Assembly (NCBI GenBank): GCA_003427395.1
Contig: BFEA01001322.1
Coordinates: forward strand, 1,430 to 22,824
Source: Chara braunii
Lineage: Eukaryota; Streptophyta; Charophyceae; Charales; Characeae
Length of the DNA: 21,395 nucleotides
Direction: 5' to 3'
Positions 9,328 through 18,283 of the stretch are shown here, piece by piece; position 1 is the first letter of the stretch; the number at the start of each line of letters is the position of its first letter. A program made the position numbers and the translations under genes. The notes beneath the pieces were generated by a model. That model did no database searches and was not told the DNA's origin. It worked only from the letters and a program-made list of their open reading frames with translations.

Positions 9328-10685
9328 ATGGCTGAAGAGAACAGTTTCGCCAAAATCCTATCCCGGAGGAGTACGTGCCTCAGTAAAGTGTTGTAGTGCG
9401 AGTCAGTGAGCGACTCGATGCCCCCAGAGCTTCGCGCCCTGCTGTTTCAGGGAAGAAATTTGTCTGCCTTCCTACGTGGCTATCATGACTTCAGTCTCAT
9501 GAAGAGGTGGGACGAGAAGGCGATGTGGAGCATGTTGCCACTGTTTGTATGAGAAGAATTCAGTGAGGAGGTGTATACCCTTATGCTAAAGTCGCAGACC
9601 TTGGGTGAGATGGAAAGTTCTCTGAAGTTGAGATTTCCAGAGAATGGAGTAGAAGGCCAGCTTGGTGAAGGCCCTGAGCAACCAGCAGGGGTTGCGTCAA
9701 CACAAGGAGAGTTGAGTGGTATACAGAGGCAAGTTGGGATGTTAGAAGAAAGGTTGACGCGATTGGAAGAAGCCAGACGTGGTAAGAGGAAAGCCTCTGA
9801 AGGAGCATCGAGGTTGCCGGACGGGCAGGATGAGGCAGAGGCAAGGGAAGTTCATCAGAAGTTACTCCTCCATAAGGGAACCTCGAAGGGGCTAACCAGC
9901 GCCCGGAAAGAGGCGAAAGCAAAGGGGTCATTGAGATCAAGGAGGAGCTAGGATCTAGTATAACTCTACCTGTTATTATGCCTGAGCCAAAGGGAGGGCC
10001 CACTAACAGGAAAGCATCCTTGGCTGAGGGTCGGGAGAGGCAAAGGAGTGAGTGGTGGCCAGAGCACTGGGCAAGGATGGTATGTGATCGTTGGGGAAAG
10101 ATTGGTCGTACCCCTCAAGGAAGTAAGGAAAGGGGTGCGACGGGAGGAAAAGGGAAGCCTGAACCTCCCAAGTTGACAAAGGCTCAGCGAAAGGCGAGGA
10201 ATCGGGCCAAGGGAGGCCAAGGTACTAGAAAGGGGCAGGGCATGCGGCAGGGAGGGGCCACCCCGCCAGAATTGAGAGGCAAGCCAGCACAGGCGGGGCC
10301 TCTGCCGACCGAGCGGGCATTATACAGACCGTGGGCACCATACGGTCAAGTGGGACCAAGGCCTATATATAATTCGTATCTGCCCTGGATGCAAGGCATT
10401 TGTTTAGGCCCACAAATAAGTATGATGCCACCTAGGCCTCCCGCAGTCCAGATCCGACCGATTCTACCTATGGGACTGTTGCAGCCACCGACACAGCGGG
10501 TGCCACAAGGCGGCATGGCCAGTGCAGAAGGCCAGAGGTGGGAAGCTGAAAGAGGCCGCGGGGATGGAGGGCGCAACGATAGAGGACGAGGTAGCTGCAG
10601 TGGAGGCACTAGAGGGCGAGACGGACGCCATCGGAACCACAAGGGGGATGTGGGGAAGAAAAAAGGCATGACAAGCGGTAGTTGA
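9328..10685 (+). pseudogene. gag-like protein, copy 2 (two stops, one frameshift)
   Basis: The frame from ATG 9328 carries an in-frame TAG at 9394-9396 and a TGA at 9550-9552. Homology to copy 1 continues through both. It contains SMPPELRALLFQGRNLSAFL, KRWDEKAM and EEVYTLMLKSQT, then the coiled coil IQRQVGMLEERLTRLEE and basic GKRK. Near 9880 the frame shifts by one base. The second frame runs to TGA 10683-10685 and holds ERGESKGVIEIKEE (aligned to copy 1), the basic motif LTKAQRKARNRA, a proline/tryptophan-rich segment, and an arginine/glycine tail (RGRGDGGRNDRGRG). The RG-rich tail may replace the usual zinc knuckle as the nucleic-acid binding part; this is inference. No protease or reverse transcriptase follows, so the element looks like a gag-only, non-autonomous type. 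Confidence 0.75.
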
Positions 10686-12178
10686 ACGATAGTCAAGTAG
10701 GAAAGGCGGTCAAGGGAATGCCAAAGGGAGACTAGGGTGACTGAAAGATGTAAAGAGGTGGGGTTAGAGAGGATATAATAGTGTGAGGGAAGGGAAGACT
10801 CTAACCCGTGAGCCGATGAGCAATCGGTCAAGGGATAGTCCCGGACCGCTTTGGGCTGATTTACTATGATAAATTCAATATTGTATTTGGGAACGTAGAA
10901 CTAGGCTAGCGCGATTGTTGATTGTGTGGTCTCATGCCTCGCATTTTAGCTAACAAGGATCTGACTGTATACTAAATAAGCTGGGAAGAGTGTATACACT
11001 GAGGTATTGTGAGTGTACATGGGACCCTAAAGAGACCTTAAGGTAGATGGGGTAAGATCTGACCTTAAGGTAAAGAGACCTTAAGGGTAGGATGGCTATA
11101 GCACGATCAAAATGTGAGGGTGGGCCATGAGTGTAGGAAGTACAATGTGCTAAGTCTCCAAAAGGAAGGTGTTCTAAAAAGGGTCGCGTGATAGCTCATC
11201 CTAGAAAGAGAGGGATGGTTGGGAGACCTATTGGGAAAGACCTCCTTTGTGTGAAAGGTGGTTAATTGATTCAAGGGCATGATAAGCAAAGTTTGAATTG
11301 ATAAAGCCTGATGACAGGAACCAGAATTACGGTTTGGATCATTGGTGGAACCGAGAAGGTCGCAAGTCAGTGCATTAAAGATGTCGTGGGATGTGTGGTC
11401 TGCTGTCTCTGATCAAGTCAGTAGGCCACGGCCTTGTATGAGCCTAGCAGTGAATTTTNGTTGTGATTGTGAGAAAGGGTCGTGCTTTCTATGCTGTCTT
11501 ATAGGGAGCCGGTAAACAACTTTAAAAGTGAGACAGACTCGTGCGTAGTCCCGCAGCGGGCCTGTGGTCTGTTTTGCGACGCACCGTCTAGACACTTGTG
11601 CTAATCCTAAGGNATATTGAGGAATACCAAGCTAAACGGTAAAGGTTAGCACCTNTGGCGCAACCCCTATTGGATGGCTGCAAGCCAACACAACCTGGCT
11701 GCGGACCCACCTCTACCAACGGGGTAAGAGTTTAAGGGGTTATGCACGCCCCAAGAATTACTCCGGTGGGATGGCGGGGAATATGAGTCGAGTCCTTCAG
11801 GAGTCCTGATTGAATGCTTATCAGGAGGATACCTATCGTTGCATAACCAGCGGAGGATACTACCGCTAAAGCAACAATGCGGTAAGCCGTAGATCTGACT
11901 AGATCATCCAGACTATGGTGGACCAGGATAGAGACCTGACATTTTTGTACTAGACTGCAGAAGGAGTTGAGATGAGATTTAAGTGTATAAATGTAAAAGT
12001 GCTTGATTGTGAGGATTTTCGGGAGGGAGGCTAGAGTGCCTTCCGAGGTCTCATTTAAGGCCCGCGTCCCTGGGTATGACTCTGCTTACAAGAAAGAGTC
12101 TAGCCGAGACACTCAACGAGAAGCCGACGTTTGTCTAGGGCAAAGGGGAGAGGACGGTTTGAGGGAGCCTTTAGAACT
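10686..12178. other. No gene recognised downstream of gag copy 2
   Basis: If the element were complete, pol would lie here. No frame above about 60 residues shows protease, reverse transcriptase, RNase H or integrase motifs on either strand. A small cluster of the palindrome ACCTTAAGGT occurs at 11034-11086. Three of the six N bases (11459, 11613, 11655) fall here, marking poorer base quality. The rest shows no clear feature. Confidence 0.5.
11028..11086. repeat. Short direct repeats containing ACCTTAAGGT
   Basis: TAAAGAGACCTTAAGG occurs at 11028-11043 and again at 11071-11086, with a further GACCTTAAGG at 11061-11070. The inner ACCTTAAGGT is a perfect palindrome in two of the three copies. 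It could be a protein-binding cluster or slippage; nothing more can be said. Confidence 0.7.
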
Positions 12179-12259
12179 TATGCTCTAGTACTGATGCGTA
12201 ATACACCGGTGTCCTAATGTCAGGGCAATGGGGACCCAGGTTGAAACCCTGGCAGCATA
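12179..12259 (+). other. tRNA-like segment 1
   Basis: TATGCTC (12179-12185) pairs with CAGCATA (12253-12259) at six of seven positions, like an acceptor stem. Directly inside its 3' arm is a perfect T-arm, CCAGG-TTGAAAC-CCTGG (12236-12252), with a 7-nt loop. The length of 81 nt is within tRNA range. The D-arm is weak and I cannot form a good anticodon stem, so this is more likely a tRNA-derived relic than a working tRNA. It lies at the left end of the tRNA/U6 repeat region. Confidence 0.4.
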
Positions 12260-12315
12260 TAGTTGTGTGGGCACAGATTGGTGAAGGCCTCTAACCTGAG
12301 TCTGTCGGCTAATCG

Positions 12316-12412
12316 GATTGGTTCCTTTCTCGGCAGCATTTGGAATGTGGATGGATTTATAGCTTTCTGATTGGGCAAAGCGACGGGGACGTCGCTTGAT
12401 ATGGTCCGGTAA
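12316..12412 (+). other. Possible badly degraded U6-like copy
   Basis: It begins GTTCCTTTCTCGGCAGCATT and contains TTTGGAATG, weakly like the U6 5' end. Its last ~30 bases (GATATGGTCCGG...GCGCGAATACCC) align with the 3' end of the U6-like copy at 13353 and the flank leading into the palindrome exactly 1 kb downstream. The position in the repeat unit supports it; the sequence alone would not. Confidence 0.3.
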
Positions 12413-12425
12413 GCTGCCAGCGCGA

Positions 12426-12443
12426 ATACCCTTACAAGGGTAT
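12426..12443. repeat. Near-perfect 18-bp palindrome, copy 1
   Basis: ATACCCTTACAAGGGTAT differs by one central base from the perfect palindrome at 13426-13443. Flanking sequence is also shared (GCG before, CGCCCT after). Confidence 0.85.
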
Positions 12444-12754
12444 CCGCCCTAGTTTTTGCATGCGACAAAAAAATAGTTTTGGTTTAAAGTTTACGTATTT
12501 CGCGCGAGGCGCGACCACGTCTGTGGTGCACGTGGGTGGGATGGTTGACTAGAAGTGGAGAGTGTGTAAGCACGCAATTTTAAGGCGCGCGTGCGATTTT
12601 TCGCAATTTTAAGGCGCGCGACATGATTTTTGTTACCAATTGGAGGAAGGGCTAAAAGGCTCATCCTTGTTTGACGCGGCCCAACGCACGTTCTTGGCCC
12701 TAAACACCGCGCGGTACCACTTTACATAGATTTTCGCGCCTGGGTGTTTCAGGC

Positions 12755-12826
12755 TTGGGCTTAGCCCTATAGGTTATGGCACTGGACTGTTAGTGCGAAG
12801 GTATGGGGATCGAGCCCAGCGGGCGA
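12755..12826 (+). other. tRNA-like segment 2 with A and B boxes
   Basis: TAGCCCTATAGG at 12762-12773 fits the tRNA A-box consensus at nearly every position. GGATCGAGCCC at 12807-12817 fits the B box at 9 of 11 positions. Their 45-nt spacing is normal for a tRNA without intron. A T-arm TGGG-GATCGAG-CCCA can form at 12804-12818. No convincing acceptor stem is visible, so it resembles the Pol III head of a SINE rather than a mature tRNA gene. Confidence 0.5.
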
Positions 12827-13178
12827 CACCGCGGGAGAGGCGGAGCTTTATAGAAGGAATTGAGGGGTTGAGGGCCCGACGGGGCTATCCCCCTCAGTTT
12901 TGTTGACGGGCTCGACAACGGACCCGACTCACGGGACTGGCTGGGTACCAGTAGTTCCCGTTTTCTGTTTAAGGTTCTTATAAACCGGGTTTTCATATCT
13001 TTATTTTTATTTTTACATGCGGTCCCATTCCGTTTGGGGTGCGGTACCTCGGCTGCTGCATGAACTGTTGGAGTACAGACCCAGATATGGAGCTTGGGGA
13101 GTAAAACCCCAAAAGCAGGGAAGTGTCCGGGGTTGCCCAGACCTTGAAGAGTTGCGGATGGGGCACTACCGTGACTAA

Positions 13179-13277
13179 GTCCCTCGGGGCATCTGTTAAA
13201 GTGGAACGATACAGAGAAGGTTTGCGTAGTCTCCTCGTAAGGATGGTACGTCTAAACCGAGGAAGGGGGGGCCAGAT
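13179..13277 (+). ncRNA. U6 snRNA-like sequence 1 (full length, probably pseudogene)
   Basis: It aligns along the whole length of plant U6 snRNA, from GTCCCTCGGGGCATC at the 5' stem-loop through GTGGAACGATACAGAGAAGG to AAGGATGGTACGTCTAAACC. U6 is the catalytic RNA of the spliceosome. The ACAGAGA box (5' splice site recognition) is intact here. The AGC triad needed for metal binding is changed (TTTGCG where U6 has TTAGCA). There is no oligo-T terminator after 13277 and no plant upstream sequence element or TATA box at the usual places, so transcription as U6 is unlikely. It is one of three clear copies in 1.2 kb. Confidence 0.75.
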
Positions 13278-13352
13278 CCGCACGAATAGCGCCAACCAGG
13301 CGGGGAAGCTGCCGGAGTACCTAAAGGTCGTGGGGCACTGCCCCGGTTAAAA

Positions 13353-13416
13353 GCTCCTTCGAGGCATCCGTAAAAATTCGAATGATACAGAAAAGATTGG
13401 CGTGGTCCCGGCGCTG
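13353..13416 (+). ncRNA. U6 snRNA-like sequence 2 (5' two thirds)
   Basis: It runs from GCTCCTTCGAGGCATCCG through ATTCGAATGATACAG to GATTGGCGTGGTCCC, then leaves the U6 sequence and enters the repeat's palindrome flank. The ACAGAGA box reads ACAGAAA and the AGC triad reads GGC, so it could not act as a normal U6. The bases just upstream (GTGGGGCACTGCCC) match those ahead of copy 1 (GATGGGGCACTACC), so flank and U6 were duplicated together, 174 bp apart. Confidence 0.7.
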
Positions 13417-13425
13417 TCGGCGCGG

Positions 13426-13443
13426 ATACCCTTGCAAGGGTAT
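13426..13443. repeat. Perfect 18-bp palindrome, copy 2
   Basis: ATACCCTTGCAAGGGTAT is its own reverse complement. It lies directly after the U6-like copy 2. Confidence 0.9.
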
Positions 13444-13873
13444 TCGCCCTGGTTTTTGCAAGTGACAGCGGGCCAATGGTCCTGGCTTGTGTGTTCAAAC
13501 GGCTACCTGTGTATGGACCAAGGTTGTCTAAGTAGGTAGGGTGAGTGGGCGCGTAGTTTCAAGGCCCGCGTGTGATTTCGCCCCTTTTTATCATAACGCG
13601 GACGCAGGCGTCCGGCCTGATATCGCGCTCTTGGTTAGGCCAGGGATTAATAGGCTGACCCTCGTTTACTACGCTGACCGGCGGCAGGGCTGATATGTGA
13701 GATGGTAAGCGGGCAGCCGTGGCACGATCAGGGAGGCCAGCGTGATTGTCTGGTAGCCACGCGTCTGGCCAATGTTGGGGGTAAGGCCTACAACGCCCTC
13801 CTCGGCCCTAAGTATTGGACTACCTCACTTCAGTATCACTTCATATGGGGTCCACCGCCCGCTAATCCCAGGT

Positions 13874-13946
13874 TGGGGCTTAGCCCTATAGGTTACGGTG
13901 ACGGGGTACTGCGATGAAGGTCCTGGGATCAAGGCCAGCAGGCGGC
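13874..13946 (+). other. tRNA-like segment 3 with A and B boxes
   Basis: This is the second-unit homologue of the segment at 12755. The A box TAGCCCTATAGG (13881-13892) is identical. The B box GGATCAAGGCC at 13926-13936 is weaker, and a T-arm CTGG/CCAG with an 8-nt loop can form. A-to-B spacing is again 45 nt, so the spacing has been kept while other positions drifted. Confidence 0.5.
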
Positions 13947-14278
13947 AGCGAGGGAGCAGCGGGGCAGCGGAGCAGTGAGGAGAAAGCTGAAGTGTTAAGG
14001 GCTCGTCGGGCTATCCCCCTCAAAGCTTTTGCTGATGGGGGCAAAGGCGGGCCCGGCCTACGAGAGGACCTAACGGAATAGGTTTGCATGTTTTTATTAT
14101 TTTTTAGGTAATTCTTATTCTATTTTTATTTTACTTTTACTTTTTTGGGATTTTATCCGTTTCGTTGTTACCCCCCTTTTGGCTTGACAGGCGGGCCGCG
14201 GTCGGATCAGGCGGTGGTGAGGTGTGCAGTGGCCCTGGCCCCTCGGCCTACGGTAAGCCGCGGGGTGTTGCGGGGTGT

Positions 14279-14382
14279 GTCCTTTGGGACATCCGTAAAA
14301 ATTGGAATGATAAAGAGAAGATTAGCATGGCCCCGCGCGAGGTTAAGGTGTATAAACGGGGGCAGCCATTCCGTTTTTTTTT
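14279..14382 (+). ncRNA. U6 snRNA-like sequence 3 with T9 end
   Basis: This is the closest copy to plant U6. It reads GTCCTTTGGGACATCCG, then AAAAATTGGAATGATAAAG and AGATTAGCATGGCCCC with few changes. The AGC triad is kept, but the ACAGAGA box reads AAAGAGA, a change at a position essential in active U6. The 3' part is more diverged, yet it ends in nine T residues at 14374-14382, as a Pol III U6 terminator would, at the right distance (about 104 nt from the start). No upstream sequence element or TATA box is seen in the preceding 80 bases, which are GC-rich. Most likely a pseudogene inside the composite repeat; a divergent expressed variant cannot be excluded. Confidence 0.8.
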
Positions 14383-17350
14383 GGGTTTTTCCTTACCTGA
14401 TCTTCATCCTGTGGTGTGTTCCATGCGCGGCCCGATCGGAAATACGCTACGCTGTCGTGGTGCGTTAATGGACGGGTTGACGACGAGCGGGGAAGAGGGA
14501 GAGGGCAGCGCTAGTGCGGGTCGGGAAAGTGAGTGGTGACGGGCGTGAGGAGCAACAACGGGGTACGCCGGAGAGCGCTGTGCCGCAGCGGAGCGGAGCA
14601 ACAGACAGCGGGCCGGCCGGGCAGTGTGGTGCGGTGCAACAGTGAGGGCAGAGAGCTCAACGGGGGAGTCGCGGAGGGCGGAGCCAGTGACGAGCAGACG
14701 GAGAGGCGAGTGGATCCGGATGGAAGGTTGCGCCGGATACATGCGAAAAGTGTGGGCCAGGAAAATGGGCATGACGGGGTTGTGAGAGGGAGAGAGAGAT
14801 GTCGCTCGGCGAGATTGGATAGGGAAAAGGTATAGGCGGGGGTTATCGGTGTAGGCGAGGTAGATAGTGGAGTTAGTTTTAGTAAAGGATTATTAGAATA
14901 GTGGGATGGTAGGAAGGTCGGTGCGCTAAAGCTATGGCGGAGGAAGGGGTGAGCACAGAGGAAGAAGTCGTTGTCCTCTCGATCCTCGATGAGATCGGAC
15001 GGGAAGAAGTGTTGGTAAGGGGTTTTTGAACCATGCGAGCTCGGTGGCGGTGTTAGTTTCGGAGTTGAGTTAGTAAGATGGGGGTTAGTTCAAATTTGTA
15101 TTGCGATGGGTTATGGCGGACGAAGAGAAAAGGGAGGGAGCAAGCCTACCTTGCTCGATGCTCAGTGGTTTTGAGTAAGGAAAGGCGCTAAGAGAAGGTT
15201 CTCTGCGCTTGTGAAACGGGTGGTAAGCTAGTTTTGATTGTTAGTGTACAAGCCTCGAGACACGAGGAGTAGGGACTGCGCCTAGGGAGAGGGGGTTAGT
15301 AAGTACCAACGTATCTGGCCAGAGTTTGGCGACAGATTCATTTGACTTTCTACTCGGTATATCGATAGAAGAGCTGCCGGCACTGCTTGTAAAGGTCTTA
15401 TTGCCACTCGTGATCCGTCGTGGTAGCACTGCCCATTGGAATGATGGGCAAGGTCGGGGCAGTAGGCTGGAGGAGTCTGATCAAAGTCTGTCGTCGTAGA
15501 CCGACATTCGCCAGCCTCGTTTGAGCAGGATTCTCGACAGTTTCGGGGGAGCGTAGACCGACGTGTTGATCGGAGATAACTGCAGACCGCTGTCGGCGCT
15601 GGCCTCTGCTATGCAGTCTAACTGGTGAGGCATCCGGGAAACTATGTAGACCGGCCCCCCTGCTGACTCGTTTTGGGCTGCGAGGTCCTGGCAGGTGACT
15701 AGACACAACTGATCCTCGACTCCCAACGCTATGCTCTGTGGCGCATACCGCTGATACCGAGGGGCCTACTTATTGCGGGTACCAGCGGTTGCTGTACCTA
15801 CTACCGATCGCTGAGCGGATGCAGAGGCGACTGAGCCAACTATTGAGCGTCTGTCGCGCCGCCATGGATTGCTGGGTTTGAATGGTGGCCGTTTGAATGA
15901 TAGTGGTGGGACTGCGGCTCCGTATTGGGGGCGAAGGTGCAGTACAGGCTGCAAGAGAGGCCACCACTAACACTGTGTGAACCTCGCTGCACTACGTTCT
16001 CTAATTGCGATATACTGTACTGCTCTTCGGCTGGGCATACGCGGGATGCTCCGGCTGCGCTGAACAACTGTTACATCGGTTGCCAAACGCAAGGAGTAGT
16101 ACAGCTGGTGCAAAGTGCTGAGTGTGTCGATCTAGCTGCTGATGGGTATAGGCGAGTGGCCTGCCGAATGCCTGTTGCGATTAGGCCGGCTGTTGCGGCT
16201 TGATGTGTAGCAGCGGTTGCGAGGCCTGTCGGGGATTGCCACAGTGCTCAGAGTGGGCCTGTTTGCTGGTGGGTAGTTGCAGGTGGGTTGCCAAGGAGGC
16301 TGCTGACTACTACCACTGGTTGCCGTGTGCGGCGGGGTGTTGCATCTATTAGCAAGCGCGTCCTACTGACGTACCTGTTCGACTGCGCTCAAGCTTGGAC
16401 CGGCTGCTAGCTGCCGCAGGTCACTATTGTCTGCTGCTCGCGGCAGCTGTGGACTGCGGCTACGACTGTGGACGATGCACAACTGTGGCTGCTGCCCTCT
16501 TTGGCTGTATACTGCAAGCCGGCTACTGCTGTGTGCTATGGCTGCGTCTGTGGACTGTGCACAAGCTGCACACCACCGCTAGCGGTGGCAGGCTGTTACG
16601 GCTTGCTGTGCAACGGTGATCGCTGAGCCTACTACGGAATGCTGCAATGTTTAGAATGTGATTGCTTAGCGGGGAGGGGGCGGCTGCAGTTAGGCTGAAA
16701 CGAAGGCTGTTGTGGCGGTAACATTGGAGAGTGGGGCAGCGCAAAAGGAGAAGTGTTGTTGCAGTTGGGAGTCTGTCAGGGGAAGCTGATTCTGCGGTTT
16801 GACCTCGGGATTTGACCAAGCTGTTATACCTGGCCATCATTGCGGGGCCCTCAGGCGCAGAAGACATCAACGCCCTCTCAGGCGAGTCTGAGTGTACCCC
16901 CCCTTGTATCTGAGAGACCTAAGGCTTCTCTTTCTACCTTTCTTACTCTCAGTCTACTCTATTGGGTTTGGAGAGGAACGCGGCAGGCGGGATTGCAACC
17001 CGTAATCCACGCCAAGGCCTTTGTCGGAGGTTGCCCCACCGATTGAGGGAGCCCTGCCGGAACTGAGGAGTTCTGGAGGCGGGGAACTCAGAGGTAACCT
17101 CTACTTCCCCTTATAAACCCATTATAACCCCTACCTACATTCCTCCCTATGTATTGGCTGGCTATGCTGAGTGCAACCCTTATTTTGACTTTTGGAATTG
17201 ACTTTCAGGACACGAATCGGACTAACTAAAGGAATGATTGTATAATGGCAGTTTCAGTTTCTTGTTTGTCTGAAGGCAGATTGTCACAAGGGGCTGCATC
17301 AGGGGGAAGGTTGGGAGGAAGGCAGTTTTGCTTGCGATTGAATGGGTCTT
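14383..17350. other. GC-rich region without a convincing gene
   Basis: Several frames of 60-125 residues occur on both strands (for example minus 14404-14772 and 15481-15726, plus 15925-16203 and 16395-16619). They overlap each other, lack recognisable domains and are expected by chance in GC-rich DNA. From about 16180 to 16620 the sequence is dominated by CTG, TGC and GGCTG words, with an imperfect repeat of CTGTGGACTG (near 16447 and 16548) and a perfect 16-bp palindrome at 16573-16588. From 14880 to 15240 it is G-rich and A-rich. Nothing here can be named. Confidence 0.5.
16573..16588. repeat. Perfect 16-bp palindrome
   Basis: CCACCGCTAGCGGTGG is self-complementary. It lies in the CTG-rich stretch and has no known role. 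Confidence 0.85.
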
Positions 17351-17354
17351 ATAG

Positions 17355-18177
17355 GGTCAGGCATTGTTTCTAAGATGAATGACCTTACTGCTATGTTTTA
17401 TTCTGTTTTCTGAAGAACCAAGCATTGTTTCTAAGATGAATGGCTTGGTTGCTGTGTTTCTTTAAACATTGTTTCCAAGATGAATGACCTGGCTGCTTAT
17501 TTTTTAGGGGTATTGTTTGCTTGACATTTGAGGGTCAGACATTGTTTCTAAGATAAACGGTCTGGTCGCTGACTTACTTGGGTGGTTTCTGAATAGTCTC
17601 TCGGTCAGACCCAGAGTACTCTGTTTTTTCGTGTGCTGAAAAAGGGAGAGCTGAGCATTGTTTCTAAGATGAATGACTCATCTCTCCTTGATTGTTTTAT
17701 TATGAGGGAGGATTAAGGGCCAGCGGACTAGACATTGTTTCTAAGATGAATGGTCTAAGTCTGAGGCCTCAGGACTATAATGAGAACAAAGGAATAAGAT
17801 TCTTTATAAGTGTTGTATATATATGTACTTATATATGAACAAGGCTAGCCAGGCATTGCTTCTAAGATGAATGGCCTGGCTATAACCCTATCACAAGCGA
17901 AGAGAGTATAATCGAGAGCTGTAGTTGAAAGTAACCTGGGCAGGCTGAGCATTGTTTCTAAGATGAATGGCTCAGCCCTACGCCCTCTTTTTGAAGACTA
18001 AGGTGCAGAAAAATATATATAACTTGGCTATTTTAAACAGTTCATAGCAACTAAGCATGGTTTCTAAGATGAATGGCTTAGTCACATGCCCAGTGCAGAG
18101 AAAAATAGTTGTGCAACCTGTTCGTGTATTACTAAGGCTGAGGGCTGACATTGTTTCTAAAATGAATGGTCAATCCC
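17355..18177 (+). repeat. Array of ten hairpins: constant core, variable paired stems
   Basis: The 19-nt core ATTGTTTCTAAGATGAATG, with at most two changes, occurs ten times, starting at 17363, 17424, 17468, 17541, 17657, 17734, 17855, 17951, 18057 and 18150. Flanks are inverted repeats. Perfect ones are AACCAAGC/GCTTGGTT (17416-17450), TAGCCAGGC/GCCTGGCTA (17846-17882), GGCTGAGC/GCTCAGCC (17943-17977) and ACTAAGC/GCTTAGT (18050-18082). Others have a wobble, bulge or one mismatch: GGTCAGAC/GTCTGGTC (17533-17567), GGAGAGCTGAG/CTCATCTCTCC (17645-17687), GACTAGAC/GTCTAAGTC (17726-17761) and GGGCTGAC/GTCAATCCC (18142-18177). Copy 1 pairs weakly and copy 3 hardly at all. From copy 2 on, core starts lie 44 to 121 nt apart, and sequence between hairpins is unrelated. 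Two G-T pairs in the copy at 17533 favour a plus-strand RNA. Confidence 0.9.
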
Positions 18178-18283
18178 AATGCCCTATGTAAGCAGGGTAT
18201 AAAGGGTTAAAGCACTGAAAGACTATGAACTAATGTTTGCTAAATCAACTTGGGGATGATGAGAGTACTTACCTCTGTGGTTT

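Larger units (their letters stand above)
12300..14400 (+). repeat. Tandem composite repeat of tRNA-like and U6-like parts
   Basis: Two diverged units of about 1 kb follow one another. Shared landmarks, in order: an 18-bp palindrome (12426 and 13426, exactly 1000 bp apart) followed by GCCCT(A/G)GTTTTTGCA; a block with GCGCGTGYGATTTT-like sequence; the tRNA-like segment with GGCTTAGCCCTATAGGTTA (12759 and 13878); GGGCTATCCCCCTCA; a T-rich tract; and then U6-like sequence (13179 and 14279). The tRNA-like A box precedes the U6-like start by 417 nt in the first unit and 398 nt in the second. The first unit has an extra U6-like copy at 13353. The order and spacing are seen directly. Whether it spread as one transcript (a SINE-like element) or by local duplication is unknown. 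Confidence 0.75.

Noticed and set aside
9581-10003. Minus-strand frame of 140 codons
   Set aside because: Antisense of gag copy 2, whose plus-strand reading aligns with copy 1.
10346-10831. Minus-strand frame of 161 codons
   Set aside because: Antisense of the proline- and arginine-rich end of gag copy 2; no independent support.
12220-13498. Two similar minus-strand frames (12220-12468 and 13196-13498)
   Set aside because: They resemble each other only because they lie on the same part of the tandem tRNA/U6 unit. They read across U6-like sequence and the palindrome, so coding is not needed to explain it.
14165-14539. 124-codon plus frame over U6-like copy 3
   Set aside because: It overlaps a recognisable non-coding RNA sequence and another frame, and contains no domain.
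16395-16619. Cysteine-containing 74-codon frame
   Set aside because: It follows from CTG/TGC-rich low-complexity DNA. There is no homologue to compare and no conserved cysteine spacing.
17355-18177. CRISPR-like spacing of a short constant repeat
   Set aside because: Spacing is irregular (44-121 nt between core starts), spacers are longer than the repeat, the inverted repeats change with each copy, and the context is eukaryotic retroelement DNA.
17355-18177. Array of C/D box snoRNAs (GATGAA as box C, CTGA as box D)
   Set aside because: CTGA is part of the variable stem and is present in only some copies, and the box order is wrong for the paired ends of a C/D RNA.
18225-18245. TTTGCTAAATCAAC, as in plant mitochondrial tRNA-Ser
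   Set aside because: Only the anticodon-arm words match; the acceptor, D and T arms are absent around it, so chance is likely.
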